37,522 nt of DNA from Rhodocyclaceae bacterium (GTDB taxonomy: Bacteria; Pseudomonadota; Gammaproteobacteria; Burkholderiales; Rhodocyclaceae), in assembly GCA_020445665.1 (NCBI GenBank), contig JAGRGD010000132.1, positions 1 to 37,522 on the forward strand, given 5' to 3'. The translations under genes and the position numbers were made by a program. This document shows positions 1 to 8,843 of this stretch, one piece after another; position 1 is the stretch's first letter; each line of letters opens with the position of its first letter. The notes under the pieces are model-generated. The model worked only from the letters and a program-made list of their open reading frames with translations, had not been told where the DNA came from and did not search any database.

Positions 1-23
1 CCCATCCCCCTCCTGGCCGCCCA

Positions 24-105
24 GGACTGGCTTTGCACAGCCAGTCCGTTCAGCGGGCGCGAAGCCATGCTTCGCGAATTCCCCGCTTCACCCCCCTTGA
101 GGGGG
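24..105. repeat. REP-like cluster of three perfect hairpins
   Basis: Three perfect inverted repeats lie within about 80 bases. The first has 9-base arms at 24-32 and 39-47 with a 6-base loop. The second has 8-base arms at 58-65 and 69-76 around CAT. The third has CCCCC/GGGGG arms around TTGA near 92-105. The block sits downstream of the minus-strand DUF924 gene (ends 183). Clustered short palindromes of this kind are typical of REP/BIME intergenic repeats in proteobacteria. Whether this unit recurs in the genome cannot be seen here. No T-tract follows on either strand, so it is not a plain intrinsic terminator. Confidence 0.5.
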
Positions 106-182
106 AGGGAGACCTGCCCGCAATCGTTACCTGTTTGCTTGCCGGGTTGATAGGTTGCGCCGCTGCTGCGAGGAAACACGTC

Positions 183-758
183 CTAGAAGCCGGACCCCGG
201 CTGTGCGAGAAAGGCCCGTTCGGCCGCGCTGCTGCGCCGGCCGAGGTCGCGATTGCGATGGGGAAAGCGGCCGAAGCGCTCGATCACGGCCAGATGCCGG
301 TGCGCGTAGTCCCGATATCCGGCCAGATCCGGCGCCTGGTCGGCCAGGGCCGCGAAACCGGCCACAGCCCGCTGCTGCAGCGGCAGATCTTCGGCATGCT
401 CAAGGGGGAGCAGGACAAACACGCGCTGAAGGGGTGTCAGGGCGCGGTCCTGCCCTGCGTCGAGCAGGGCGATGGCCTCTGCACGGGCCAGCGGGTCCCC
501 GGCGAAGGCGCGGGCGCTGCCACGATGGATCTGGCGCGTGAACTGGTCGAGCACGATGAGGCGGGCGAGCCGCTCGGTCGGCCCGGCGTTCCAGTCGGTC
601 AGTCCGCCCGCGAGGGCCAGCTCGACGGTGTCGCCGAAGCGCCGCGCAATCTCGCGATCGAAGGCCGGGTCCTTGGCGAACCATTGGCGGCGCGGCGCGT
701 GCGGCTCGCCACCAAACCAGACGGTGAGGACGTCGGCTGGGGTCGCCGGCTCGCCCAT
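183..758 (-). CDS. DUF924 family protein
   Basis: This 191-residue protein matches the bacterial DUF924 family, an all-helical, TPR-like family of unknown biochemical function. Family-type features include an N-terminal DVLTVWFGG stretch, the LIVLDQFTRQIHRG core and the later FVLLPLEHAED segment, which in this family form a conserved helical core. No signal peptide or membrane segment is visible, so it is probably cytoplasmic. Its start lies 4 bases after the topB stop, so it is very likely co-transcribed as the last gene of the topB unit. The neighbourhood gives no direct functional clue. Confidence 0.85.
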   Translation of the reverse strand: MGEPATPADVLTVWFGGEPHAPRRQWFAKDPAFDREIARRFGDTVELALAGGLTDWNAGPTERLARLIVLDQFTRQIHRGSARAFAGDPLARAEAIALLDAGQDRALTPLQRVFVLLPLEHAEDLPLQQRAVAGFAALADQAPDLAGYRDYAHRHLAVIERFGRFPHRNRDLGRRSSAAERAFLAQPGSGF

Positions 759-762
759 CGGC

Positions 763-3267
763 TCAGCCGGCCGCCTTCTTTTTGCCCGCCGTGGTCTTGC
801 CGCCCTTGGCCGCCTTGGGCGCCCGCGGTTCGAACTCGAAGCCGACCTTGCTGGCGGACGGATCCCATTTCAGGAAGGCCGAGAACTTCCGGCGCGTCTT
901 GTTCGAGACGAAGCCCTTCAGCAACTCGGTCTTGCCCGTCTCGAGCAGACGGCTCATCTGGCTGCGCTCGATCGGTTGCTGAAGGATGATCTTGCCGGAG
1001 CGGAAATCGCAGGACTTGTCCGGCCCCACGGATTTCTCGCAGACGTACGAGGTGCCGTGTTCGAAGACACTCGCGCCACACTTCGGGCACTTGCCAAGGC
1101 GCTCCTGGCCGGAGAAGTCCACCGGCTCGGTGTTTTCGTCCTCCTTCGGCTGACCGAAATCGAAGGTCGGCATCTTCTCGTCGTTGAGGACGATCTCGGC
1201 GCTGAACGGTCGGCCCATCTTGTTGCGGAAGCCGATCAGCGGCCCGACCTGGCCGGTGGACAACAGTTGCTGGATCTCGTCGATCTCGAACTGTCGCCCG
1301 GCTACGATCTTCCAGGTGCTCCAGTCGCAGGCCTGGCAGGCGAACTTCTTGTAGTTCTCCTTCACCGTGCCGCCGCAGCGGGGGCAGGGCGTGGTGAGGG
1401 TCGCGAAATTGCCGGGCACGGTGTCCGACTCGTAGGCCTTCGCCCGGTCGACGATCTCCTGTGTCATCGACTGGATGTGGGCCATGAACGCCTCGCGGGA
1501 GAGCTTGCCCTGCTCCACCTGGGCCAGCCGGTACTCCCACTCGCCGGTCAGCTCCGGCGACGCCAGTTCCTCGATCCCGAGGCCACGCAGCAGCGTGATC
1601 AGCGAGAAGGCCTTGGCGGTGGGGATCAGCTCGCGGCCTTCCCGGAGCATGTAGGTCTCGCCGATCAGGTTCTCGATGATCTGCGCCCGCGTCGCCGGCG
1701 TGCCGAGCCCGCGGCCGGCCATCGCGGCGCGCAGTTCCTCGTCATCGACCATCTTGCCGGCGCCTTCCATCGCGGACAGCAGCGTGGCTTCGTTGTAGCG
1801 CGCGGGGGGCTTGGTCTGGTTGGCCTTGACGAGGACCTCGTCCGTCGCGACCGTCTCCCCGGCCTCGACCGGGACCAGCTGCGGCCCGCCCTCGTCGTCG
1901 TTCTGGGCGGCCTTGCCATACACCGCGAGCCAGCCCGGCTTCACCAGGACCTTGCCTTCGGTCTTGAAGGCTTCGCCCTCGACCCGGGTAATGCGGGTCG
2001 TAATGCGGTACTCGGCCGAGGGGAAGAACACCGCCAGAAAGCGCCGGGTGACCAGATCGTAGATCTTCTGTTCCGGCTCGGTCAGGGTCTTGGGCGCGGA
2101 TCCGGTGGGGATGATCGCGAAGTGGTCCGAAATCTTGGCGTTGTTGAAGATCCGCTTGTTGGGACGGACCCAGCCGTTGCTACGGATCGTTTCGGCGAAG
2201 GGGGCGAACTGCTCGGGCAGGCCGGCCATGACCTCGCCGACGGTGCCCAGATAGTCCTCCGGCAGGGCGCGGGAATCGGTACGCGGATAGGTCAGGACCT
2301 TGTGGCGCTCGTAAAGCGCCTGGGCGATCGCCAGCGTGTTCCGCGCCGAAAAGCCGAAACGGCCGTTGGCCTCGCGCTGCAGGGAGGTGAGATCGAACAG
2401 CAGCGGGGCAGCCTGGCTCGAGGGCTTGGATTCCTCCTCGACCTGGCCGGGTTTGCCGGCACAGCGCCCGGCGATCGCTTCCGCCCGCGCCTTGTCCCAG
2501 ATCCGGCTCGCCGTGGCGTGCTCGTCGTCCTCGCGCTTCTTGAACCCTTCATCGAACCAGCGTCCGACATAGCTGCCGGCCGCGGCCTCGAAGCTGGCCT
2601 CCAGCTCCCAGTAGTCGCGGGGCCGGAAGGCGCGAATGCGCTCCTCGCGCTCGATTACGATCGCCAGCGTCGGGGTCTGCACCCGACCGACTGTGGTGAG
2701 GTGAAAACCCCCGGTCTTCGAGTTGAACGCGGTCATCGCCCGCGTGCCGTTGATGCCGATCAGCCAGTCGCTCTCGGCGCGCGACACGGCGGCCTGGCGC
2801 AGACCCTCGACCTCCTCGGCCGAGCGCAGATGGCTGAACCCGTCCCGGATCGCCTGGGGCGTCATCGACTGGAGCCATAGGCGCCGTACCGATTTGCCCG
2901 ACTTGGCATGCTGAACGACGTAGTTGAAGATCAGCTCGCCCTCGCGCCCCGCGTCACAGGCGTTGATCAGGCCCTCGACGTCCTTGCGCTTGATAAGGCG
3001 GGTGAGCAGCTTGAGTCGATCGGCGCTTTTGGTGATCGGGTTGAGGGCAAAGCGCGGTGGGATCACCGGCAGGTTGGCGAAGGACCACTTGCCCCGCTTG
3101 ACCTCGTATTCCTCCGGCACCGACAGCTCGAGCAGATGGCCGACGGCGGACGACAGCACGAAGTCGTCGGACTCGAAGAAGTCCTTCTCCTTGGTAAAGC
3201 CTCCCAGCGCGCGGGCGATGTCCTGCGCGACCGACGGCTTCTCGGCGATGATCAGTTGCTTGCTCAT
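763..3267 (-). CDS. topB: DNA topoisomerase III (type IA)
   Basis: This 834-residue type IA topoisomerase relaxes and decatenates DNA by cutting one strand through a tyrosine. The N-terminal Toprim domain starts with IIAEKPSVAQDIA and has the acidic CDAGREGE motif. The catalytic tyrosine lies in YPRTDSR at about residue 327, close to its place in E. coli TopB. Two zinc-ribbon-like cysteine clusters (CPRC...CQAC and CPKC...C) follow near the C-terminus, and the tail is Lys/Ala/Gly-rich. The start at 3267 gives the canonical MSKQLIIAEKPS start and has an AGGGA ribosome site; an in-frame start at 3354 only adds an unlikely leader. The DUF924 gene follows 4 bases downstream. Confidence 0.96.
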   Translation of the reverse strand: MSKQLIIAEKPSVAQDIARALGGFTKEKDFFESDDFVLSSAVGHLLELSVPEEYEVKRGKWSFANLPVIPPRFALNPITKSADRLKLLTRLIKRKDVEGLINACDAGREGELIFNYVVQHAKSGKSVRRLWLQSMTPQAIRDGFSHLRSAEEVEGLRQAAVSRAESDWLIGINGTRAMTAFNSKTGGFHLTTVGRVQTPTLAIVIEREERIRAFRPRDYWELEASFEAAAGSYVGRWFDEGFKKREDDEHATASRIWDKARAEAIAGRCAGKPGQVEEESKPSSQAAPLLFDLTSLQREANGRFGFSARNTLAIAQALYERHKVLTYPRTDSRALPEDYLGTVGEVMAGLPEQFAPFAETIRSNGWVRPNKRIFNNAKISDHFAIIPTGSAPKTLTEPEQKIYDLVTRRFLAVFFPSAEYRITTRITRVEGEAFKTEGKVLVKPGWLAVYGKAAQNDDEGGPQLVPVEAGETVATDEVLVKANQTKPPARYNEATLLSAMEGAGKMVDDEELRAAMAGRGLGTPATRAQIIENLIGETYMLREGRELIPTAKAFSLITLLRGLGIEELASPELTGEWEYRLAQVEQGKLSREAFMAHIQSMTQEIVDRAKAYESDTVPGNFATLTTPCPRCGGTVKENYKKFACQACDWSTWKIVAGRQFEIDEIQQLLSTGQVGPLIGFRNKMGRPFSAEIVLNDEKMPTFDFGQPKEDENTEPVDFSGQERLGKCPKCGASVFEHGTSYVCEKSVGPDKSCDFRSGKIILQQPIERSQMSRLLETGKTELLKGFVSNKTRRKFSAFLKWDPSASKVGFEFEPRAPKAAKGGKTTAGKKKAAG

Positions 3268-3454
3268 GGCGTCCCTGCCCGCGTGCAGTGCGGGGGAATT
3301 CCGAAGGGGTGATCGAAGCGCGGCATGATACGGACCGCCGGGGCGGCGTGGCAACCGCCCGCTCCGCCCGAAGTGCCGCGATGTGCCGGGCGAACGCTAC
3401 CGTCCGTCGGATGGCCGATGGTGGCCCCCGGGCTGCGGCGAGGGCCGAAGTGTC

Positions 3455-3916
3455 CTAGTGGAAGGTCGGATCGAGATCGTCCTCTTCCTCGGTCAGCAGT
3501 TCGTCAAGGATCAGCGTGTCAATCGACTGCTCCTGCCGCCACAGCACCATCAGGACGATCACCTTCAGGCGGGATCGCGTCAGGCGATGGTCGGGCAGTG
3601 CCATCGCCCGCTCGATGATCATCTCGCGGGTCAGCGCGTCAAGCACGCCGGCGTGCTCGAGGAAGCTCAGGAAGCCGCGGCACTCTGCGTCGAGCCGACC
3701 CAGCTCCTCGCTGGCGAAGACTCGCACCGAGTCGCTGTCCGGCGAGATCACCGGCAATTCCGGCTCCTGACGCAGCCCCTCGAGCCAGGTCATCGCCTCG
3801 GAGATCTCGTCGTCCTCGAAACCGGCAGCCGAGAGCTTGCGGGCAAGCTGGTCCCCTTCCGGGCAGGCCCGGACATGGACATAGTTTTCAAAGAGATAGA
3901 CAAGAATGTCGAACAT
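3455..3916 (-). CDS. smg: Smg protein (DUF494 family)
   Basis: This 153-residue protein belongs to the Smg/DUF494 family, found beside dprA in many beta- and gammaproteobacteria. It opens with MFDILVYLFENYV, the family's usual start, and is rich in acidic residues with an EEEDDLDP tail. Its biochemical role is not established. The gene starts 14 bases after the dprA stop and is almost certainly in the dprA operon. No signal peptide or membrane segment is evident. There is no clear Shine-Dalgarno sequence, so translation may depend on coupling to dprA. Confidence 0.92.
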   Translation of the reverse strand: MFDILVYLFENYVHVRACPEGDQLARKLSAAGFEDDEISEAMTWLEGLRQEPELPVISPDSDSVRVFASEELGRLDAECRGFLSFLEHAGVLDALTREMIIERAMALPDHRLTRSRLKVIVLMVLWRQEQSIDTLILDELLTEEEDDLDPTFH

Positions 3917-3930
3917 GGCGGCGCCTGAGA

Positions 3931-5043
3931 CTACTGGATGCGCTGGAACCGACCGCCCGGCAAGCGGGCGACGTGACCGTCGAGCTCCATGGTCAGCAGA
4001 ATGGCGGACAGCGAATCGGGCGTCAACCCGCTGCGCTGCAGCAACGTGTCGAGGTCCACGGGGTCGAAGCCCAGGGCTTCGAGGACCGATTGCGCCGCTC
4101 CATCGGCCGGCACCGGCTCTGCCACGGCGGGCGCAACCGCGCCAGGCCGGGTCCAGGCCAGCTCCTCGAGCACGTCGCCAGCCGACTCGACCAGCTTCGC
4201 GCCTTCCCGGATCAGCCGGTGGCAGCCCCGGGACAGGGGCGAGTGGATCGACCCGGGGATCGCAAACACCTCGCGGCCCTGCTCGGCCGCGAGCCGTGCG
4301 GTGATCAGCGAGCCGCTGCCGATCGCCGCCTCGACCACCAGGACCCCTCGGGCGAGGCCGGCAATGAGCCGGTTTCGTTTCGGGAAATGGTGGCGCCGCG
4401 CCGGTGTGCCGAGCGGGAATTCCGTCAGGATCAGGCCCTCGCGGGCGATCCGCCGCGCCAGGGCCTGGTTGCGCGAGGGGTAGATGCGGTCGGCACCGGT
4501 ACCGATCACCGCGATGGTGCCGCCTTCCCCGTCAAGGGCGCCTTCGTGGGCGGCAGCGTCGATCCCCAGCGCCAGGCCGCTGACGACCGTCAGGCCGGCG
4601 CCTGACAGGGCGGCCGCAAAGGCACGGGCGTTGTCGATGCCCTGGGCCGTTGCGCTGCGCGCGCCGACCATCGCCAGCGCACGGTGCTCGAGCACGTCGA
4701 GCCGGCCCTTGGCAAACAATACGGTCGGGGGGTCGGCCATGGTCAGGAGCTGACCCGGGTAGGTGGCATCGGCCAGCGTGAGGATGTGGTGGTCCGCCTC
4801 GCTGGCCCAGGCGAGATGCGCCGCCACCGCCGCTTCCCGGTCGGCATCGAGCACGGTGGCGGCGAGGCGGTCGCCGACGACCCGCGCGAGGGCTGCGCGG
4901 CCCGCTGCAAGGACCTGGTCCGGCAGGCCGAAAGCGGCCAGGAGCGCGCGCTGGCCCGCGTCGCCTAGGCCCGGCGTCAGGGACAGCCTGAGCCAGGCTG
5001 CGAGCAGGTCGGCAGGGTCCGCTGCATTAGGGTCGGAGGGCAT
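3931..5043 (-). CDS. dprA: DNA processing protein DprA (Smf)
   Basis: This 370-residue DprA protects incoming single-stranded DNA and loads RecA during natural transformation. An N-terminal helical region (about 1-75) is followed by the Rossmann-like DNA-binding fold with GARSATAQG, SGLALGIDAAAH, GGTIAVIGTG and the HFPKRNRLIAGL / GSGSLITARLA stretches. A winged-helix-like C-terminal domain (about 305-370) ends the protein. It lies upstream of smg, the usual pairing. With comM at 11445 the window holds two genes for handling transforming DNA. No strong ribosome site is seen before the start at 5043. Confidence 0.95.
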   Translation of the reverse strand: MPSDPNAADPADLLAAWLRLSLTPGLGDAGQRALLAAFGLPDQVLAAGRAALARVVGDRLAATVLDADREAAVAAHLAWASEADHHILTLADATYPGQLLTMADPPTVLFAKGRLDVLEHRALAMVGARSATAQGIDNARAFAAALSGAGLTVVSGLALGIDAAAHEGALDGEGGTIAVIGTGADRIYPSRNQALARRIAREGLILTEFPLGTPARRHHFPKRNRLIAGLARGVLVVEAAIGSGSLITARLAAEQGREVFAIPGSIHSPLSRGCHRLIREGAKLVESAGDVLEELAWTRPGAVAPAVAEPVPADGAAQSVLEALGFDPVDLDTLLQRSGLTPDSLSAILLTMELDGHVARLPGGRFQRIQ

Positions 5044-5066
5044 CGGAGGGATCGGTCGCGTCGGCG

Positions 5067-5187
5067 CGGCGAATACGGGCCGCGCGGCAAGGGCTTACCG
5101 CGCTGGCACGGCACGCGGCCGCGCCGGGCCCGGCGAGGGGCCCGGGGAGCCCCGGCCCGGATGAGCCGCCAGCCTTCAGGGCTGGCG
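5067..5187 (-). other. GC-rich hairpins between LysM gene and dprA
   Basis: This stretch separates the LysM gene stop (5176) from dprA (start 5043) and holds several G+C-rich inverted repeats. The clearest has CGCCAGCC at 5167-5174 and GGCTGGCG at 5180-5187, so the LysM stop codon lies in its loop. A run of GGGCCC/CCCGGG palindromes follows at about 5127-5160. None has a downstream T-tract on the minus strand, so termination is possible but unproven. No separate dprA promoter is obvious. Confidence 0.35.
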
Positions 5188-6207
5188 AACGGAGTCGCCG
5201 ATTGTCGCCGGTCCGTTGCTGTCGAGGATCAGGGCGTAGGAGAGGCGACTGAAGGTACGGAAGACGAAGATCAGGCCATAGCGCTTCTCGGGCAGCACGA
5301 AGGTCTCGCGCGCGCCATCGCCGGTGTATTCGGCGGTGCCCCGGTTGCGGTAGAGGGCCAGGATCTGACCGGCCGCCGCGCCCTGGTCCTCGCCGTAGCT
5401 GATGGTGATCACGTCATTGCGGCCGGCGACATTCACCCCGGCATAGATGCTGGCGATCCGCGCCGCCACCGGGCCTTCCGGCGCGTGCGGCGCGAAGCTG
5501 AAGAACTCGTCGCCCGGGCTCGGCAGCATGCGGTCGCCTTTGCCGATCTCCTGCAGGCCCGCGACGATGCGAAGGGTCGCGGGCTCGCCGTCCTCTGTGA
5601 CCTGGGCCGAACCCAGGTGGAAGGCCTCGAACGCAAGCACCTCGCCGGTGATCGGGTCCTTGATCGGCTGGGCGGGACGGTAGAGCTGCCAACTCTGGGT
5701 GCCGGGCGGCACATCCTTGGCGAAGATCGTGTCGCCCTTGCCGGCGAAGACCTGGTTCTCATCCACCGCGATGACGGTGGCCGAGTTGGCCAGACCCTCC
5801 TCGTCCACCACCAGCGGCTGGGACAGGAAGGGCTTGATCGCATCGATCGAAATGCTGGTGATCGGGCCGGTCAGGGATTCGGAATAGGCCTGCGGGAAGC
5901 GCTTCTCGTAGAGCGGGTCGCCGACCTGCTTGCCCAGGCGCAGGTAAGGACCGCTACGGTCGAGATAGACGACCTGCCCAGGGTAGATCAGGTGCGGATT
6001 GCGGATCTGCTCGCGGTTCATGCGCCACACCTCGGGCCAGCGCCACGGCTCCTTGAGGAATTTGCCGGAGATCCCCCACAGGGTGTCACCGGGCACGACC
6101 ACGTGGCTGTCAGGTGCGTTGGCTGCGAGCGGCGACTGGGCGGTCGCGGCGTTGGCGCCAAGCAGGGCAGCGATGCTGGTCAGCAGGGAGAATATAATGC
6201 GGGTCAT
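5176..6207 (-). CDS. Secreted LysM-domain protein
   Basis: This 343-residue protein begins with a Sec signal peptide (about residues 1-23, ending ATAQ). One LysM domain follows, with [16 protein letters not shown] and the [13 protein letters not shown] end typical of peptidoglycan-binding LysM motifs. The remaining roughly 250 residues are a conserved but uncharacterised periplasmic region with beta-rich patterns. LysM proteins divergent from def-fmt and upstream of dprA are a standard arrangement in Rhodocyclales. It probably sits in the periplasm bound to the wall. The start at 6207 is preceded by a GAGCGAG weak ribosome site. Confidence 0.9.
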   Translation of the reverse strand: MTRIIFSLLTSIAALLGANAATAQSPLAANAPDSHVVVPGDTLWGISGKFLKEPWRWPEVWRMNREQIRNPHLIYPGQVVYLDRSGPYLRLGKQVGDPLYEKRFPQAYSESLTGPITSISIDAIKPFLSQPLVVDEEGLANSATVIAVDENQVFAGKGDTIFAKDVPPGTQSWQLYRPAQPIKDPITGEVLAFEAFHLGSAQVTEDGEPATLRIVAGLQEIGKGDRMLPSPGDEFFSFAPHAPEGPVAARIASIYAGVNVAGRNDVITISYGEDQGAAAGQILALYRNRGTAEYTGDGARETFVLPEKRYGLIFVFRTFSRLSYALILDSNGPATIGDSVRQP

Positions 6208-6366
6208 CTCGCTCGCTCATGGCAAATGCGGAACCCCCGTCCCGCGTTTTGATCAGATCGGCAGGAAGCCGGGAAAACTTGAGCACCATGGCATGCGCCG
6301 TGGTGGGGCCCGATCCTCGCAAATCGCATGAGATTCTGCATTCAAACGATTATCGCAGCAAGCAAA

Positions 6367-6870
6367 ATGGCGCTTCTTCCCATCCTGAGATATCCCGATG
6401 CCCGACTCCACACGGTGGCCAAACCGGTGGCCGAGGTGAACGACACGATACGACGACTGATCGACGACATGGCCGAAACCATGTACGAGGCTCCGGGTAT
6501 CGGCCTTGCGGCGACGCAGGTCGATGTGCACAAGCGCGTGGTCGTGATCGACGTCTCCGAGGACCGCAGCGAACTGCTCGCGCTGGTCAATCCCGAGATC
6601 GTCGAACGGCGCGGCGAGCAGGTCTGCGAGGAGGGCTGCCTGTCGGTGCCCGGCATCTACGAGAAGGTGGCGCGGGCGGAGGCGGTCACGGTGCGGGCCC
6701 TCGACCGGGACGGCCAGCCCTTCACCTTCGAGGCCGACGGCATTCTGGCGGTCTGCGTCCAGCACGAGCTCGACCACCTCGATGGCAAGGTCTTCGTCGA
6801 GTACCTGTCCGCCCTCAAGCTCAACCGGATCAAGATCAAGCTGGCCAAGAAGGCCCGGATCACCGCCTGA
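6367..6870 (+). CDS. def: Peptide deformylase
   Basis: This 167-residue enzyme removes the formyl group from the N-terminal methionine of new proteins. All three family motifs are present: [13 protein letters not shown] with metal ligand Cys91, and QHELDH with metal ligands His133 and His137 and catalytic Glu134. The start at 6367 gives [11 protein letters not shown], the usual N-terminus; an upstream in-frame ATG at 6328 would add 13 unusual residues. No strong ribosome site is seen. The stop overlaps the fmt start as TGATG, so the two are translationally coupled. It is divergent from the LysM gene. Confidence 0.97.
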   Translation: MALLPILRYPDARLHTVAKPVAEVNDTIRRLIDDMAETMYEAPGIGLAATQVDVHKRVVVIDVSEDRSELLALVNPEIVERRGEQVCEEGCLSVPGIYEKVARAEAVTVRALDRDGQPFTFEADGILAVCVQHELDHLDGKVFVEYLSALKLNRIKIKLAKKARITA

Positions 6871-7820
6871 TGCCGGCGCGTAGCTTGCGGGTGGCCTTTG
6901 CCGGCACGCCGGAGTTCGCCGCCGTCGCGCTGGAGGCGATCGTCGCCGCCGGCTACCCGGTGCCCCTGGTGCTGACCCAGCCCGACCGTCCGGCGGGGCG
7001 CGGCATGCGCCTGCAGCCGTCGCCGGTCAAGCAGGCCGCCCTGGCCCACGGGTTGCCCGTCGACCAGCCGGAGAAACTGCGGGAGCCGTCCCAGCGGGAC
7101 GGTCTGGCGCGATCCGCACCCGATGTGCTGGTGGTTGCGGCCTATGGCCTGATCCTGCCCCAGGCGGTGCTTGACCTGCCGCGCCTGGGTTGCATCAACA
7201 TCCACGCCTCGCTGCTGCCGCGCTGGCGTGGTGCGGCGCCGATCCACCGGGCCATTGAGGCCGGCGACGGCGAAACCGGCATCACCATCATGCAGATGGA
7301 CGCCGGACTGGACACCGGCCCGATGATCGCCATCGAGTCCCTGCCGATCGCCCCCGGCGACACCACCGCGAGCCTCCACGACAGGCTCGCCGAACTGGGT
7401 GGCCGGCTGGTCGTCGAGGTGCTCGACCGTCTGGGCGAGGGTCCCGTGGCCGTTGTTCCGCAGCCGGACGAGGGCATCACCTATGCCCACAAGATCTCTC
7501 GCGACGAGGCGCAGGTTGACTGGCAGCTGCCGGCGGCAGCACTCGAGCGGCGCCTGCGTGCCTTTGTGCCGTTTCCCGGGCTGCAGACCAGCGTGGGTGG
7601 CGAGGTGGTGAAGCTCTGGGCGGGACAGCTCGAGGACGCAACTGGCGATCCCGGCCGCGTGCTGTCGGCCGACACGGCCGGTGTCGTCGTGGCCTGCGGC
7701 GAGCAGGCCATGCGTTTCACGACGCTGCAGAAGGCCGGGGGACGGCGCCTGCCCGCCGGTGACTTCCTGCGTGGCTTCCCCCTCGCCGTCGGCGATCGAT
7801 TCGCGTCGTCGGGCGATTGA
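6870..7820 (+). CDS. fmt: Methionyl-tRNA formyltransferase
   Basis: This 316-residue enzyme uses 10-formyltetrahydrofolate to formylate initiator Met-tRNA, the step that Def later reverses. The N-terminal formyltransferase domain has [10 protein letters not shown] and the catalytic [17 protein letters not shown] segment, with the conserved Asn and His. The C-terminal OB-like domain contains [11 protein letters not shown]. Its ATG shares one base with the def stop. An open frame runs upstream in the same phase to 6219, but it overlaps def and is not part of the gene. Confidence 0.97.
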   Translation: MPARSLRVAFAGTPEFAAVALEAIVAAGYPVPLVLTQPDRPAGRGMRLQPSPVKQAALAHGLPVDQPEKLREPSQRDGLARSAPDVLVVAAYGLILPQAVLDLPRLGCINIHASLLPRWRGAAPIHRAIEAGDGETGITIMQMDAGLDTGPMIAIESLPIAPGDTTASLHDRLAELGGRLVVEVLDRLGEGPVAVVPQPDEGITYAHKISRDEAQVDWQLPAAALERRLRAFVPFPGLQTSVGGEVVKLWAGQLEDATGDPGRVLSADTAGVVVACGEQAMRFTTLQKAGGRRLPAGDFLRGFPLAVGDRFASSGD

Positions 7821-7843
7821 ATTTTTGCCGGCAGCCCCGATCT
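7817..7843 (+). promoter_or_regulatory. Candidate sigma-32 (heat-shock) promoter for htpX
   Basis: TTGAAT at 7817-7822 overlaps the fmt stop codon. After a 13-base spacer comes CCCGATCT at 7836-7843. The E. coli heat-shock consensus is TTGAAA, a spacer of about 13, then CCCCATNT, so the -10 has one mismatch. htpX is a known heat-shock gene in E. coli. A start near 7850 would leave a short leader with an AGGAAGGA ribosome site before 7881. The match is seen directly; its use is inferred. Confidence 0.5.
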
Positions 7844-7880
7844 TACGCTTCGGACCCACTCACTCACAGGAAGGACAACC

Positions 7881-8717
7881 ATGTTCGGCAACTGGATCAA
7901 GACCACGATCCTGATGGCAGGCATCGTGGCGCTGTTCGGCGCGATCGGCGGCATGATCGGCGGCCGTTCCGGCATGCTCATTGCGCTGCTGATCGCTGCA
8001 GGCATGAATTTCTGGGCCTATTGGTTCTCGGACAAGATGGTGCTCAAGATGTACCGCGCCCGCGAGGTGGACGCGAGTTCGTCGCCCTACCTGTACAACA
8101 TGGTGCGCGAGCTGGCTCAGCGGGCCGGGCTGCCGATGCCCAAGGTGTACGTGATCGATGAAGCCCAGCCCAACGCCTTCGCCACCGGTCGCAACCCGGA
8201 AAATGCCGCAGTTGCGGCCACGACCGGCATCATGCAGATGCTCTCCGAGCGTGAACTGCGGGGGGTGATGGCCCACGAGCTGGCCCACGTGCGGAACCGC
8301 GACATCCTGATCTCGACCATGTCGGCGACGGTCGCCGGCGCGATCTCGATGCTGGCCAACTTCGGCATGTTCTTCGGCGGCAACGACGAGGACCGGCCCA
8401 ACCCGATCGTCGCGATCGGCATGATGATCCTCGCGCCGATGGCCGGCATGCTGATCCAGATGGCCATCTCGCGAACCCGCGAGTTCGGTGCGGACCGGGG
8501 CGGGGCCGAGATCTCGGGCGACCCGCGGGCGCTGGCCGACGCGCTGGCGAAGATCGACGCCTACGCCCGGGGCATCCCGATGCACACCGCCGAGCGTCAC
8601 CCGGAGACGGCCCAGATGATGATCATGAACCCCCTCTCCGGGGGCGGGCTGCGGGGGCTGTTCGCGACCCACCCGAGCACCCAGGAGCGAATCTCGCGCC
8701 TGCGCGCGATGGGCTGA
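7881..8717 (+). CDS. htpX: Membrane zinc metalloprotease HtpX
   Basis: This 278-residue M48-family protease degrades misfolded inner-membrane proteins with its active site facing the cytoplasm. Two N-terminal membrane segments (about 5-25 and 30-52) come first. The HELAH zinc site follows, with His132, Glu133 and His136. Another hydrophobic pair lies at about 148-200, and then REFGAD supplies the third zinc ligand Glu201. Length and layout fit bacterial HtpX. A ribosome site AGGAAGGA precedes the ATG. A strong terminator follows 22 bases after the stop. Confidence 0.96.
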   Translation: MFGNWIKTTILMAGIVALFGAIGGMIGGRSGMLIALLIAAGMNFWAYWFSDKMVLKMYRAREVDASSSPYLYNMVRELAQRAGLPMPKVYVIDEAQPNAFATGRNPENAAVAATTGIMQMLSERELRGVMAHELAHVRNRDILISTMSATVAGAISMLANFGMFFGGNDEDRPNPIVAIGMMILAPMAGMLIQMAISRTREFGADRGGAEISGDPRALADALAKIDAYARGIPMHTAERHPETAQMMIMNPLSGGGLRGLFATHPSTQERISRLRAMG

Positions 8718-8738
8718 GTGCGCCCTCACCGAAGCCGG

Positions 8739-8763
8739 ACGCCGCCTGCGGGCGGCGTTTTTC
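8739..8763 (+). terminator. Intrinsic terminator after htpX
   Basis: ACGCCGCC at 8739-8746 pairs perfectly with GGCGGCGT at 8751-8758 around a TGCG tetraloop, followed by a run of five T residues. This is a textbook rho-independent terminator, and it ends the def-fmt-htpX unit. Confidence 0.88.
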
Positions 8764-8843
8764 GTTCCGCTTCCGAAAGCGCCCGCGCCGGACCGGCGCG
8801 TGCAGGCCCTAGAATGGGGTGATCCCTCCTTCGCGTTTGGCGC

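Noticed and set aside
472-2880. Open plus-strand frame of 802 codons across topB
   Set aside because: It is the antisense shadow of topoisomerase III, whose motifs are all on the other strand.
3325-3355. TTGCCA-N19-TATCAT as the topB promoter on the minus strand
   Set aside because: The spacer is too long and the -35 is weak; not reported as a feature.
5103-5118. TGGCACG as a sigma-54 -24 element
   Set aside because: No GC lies at the required 10-base spacing after the GG.
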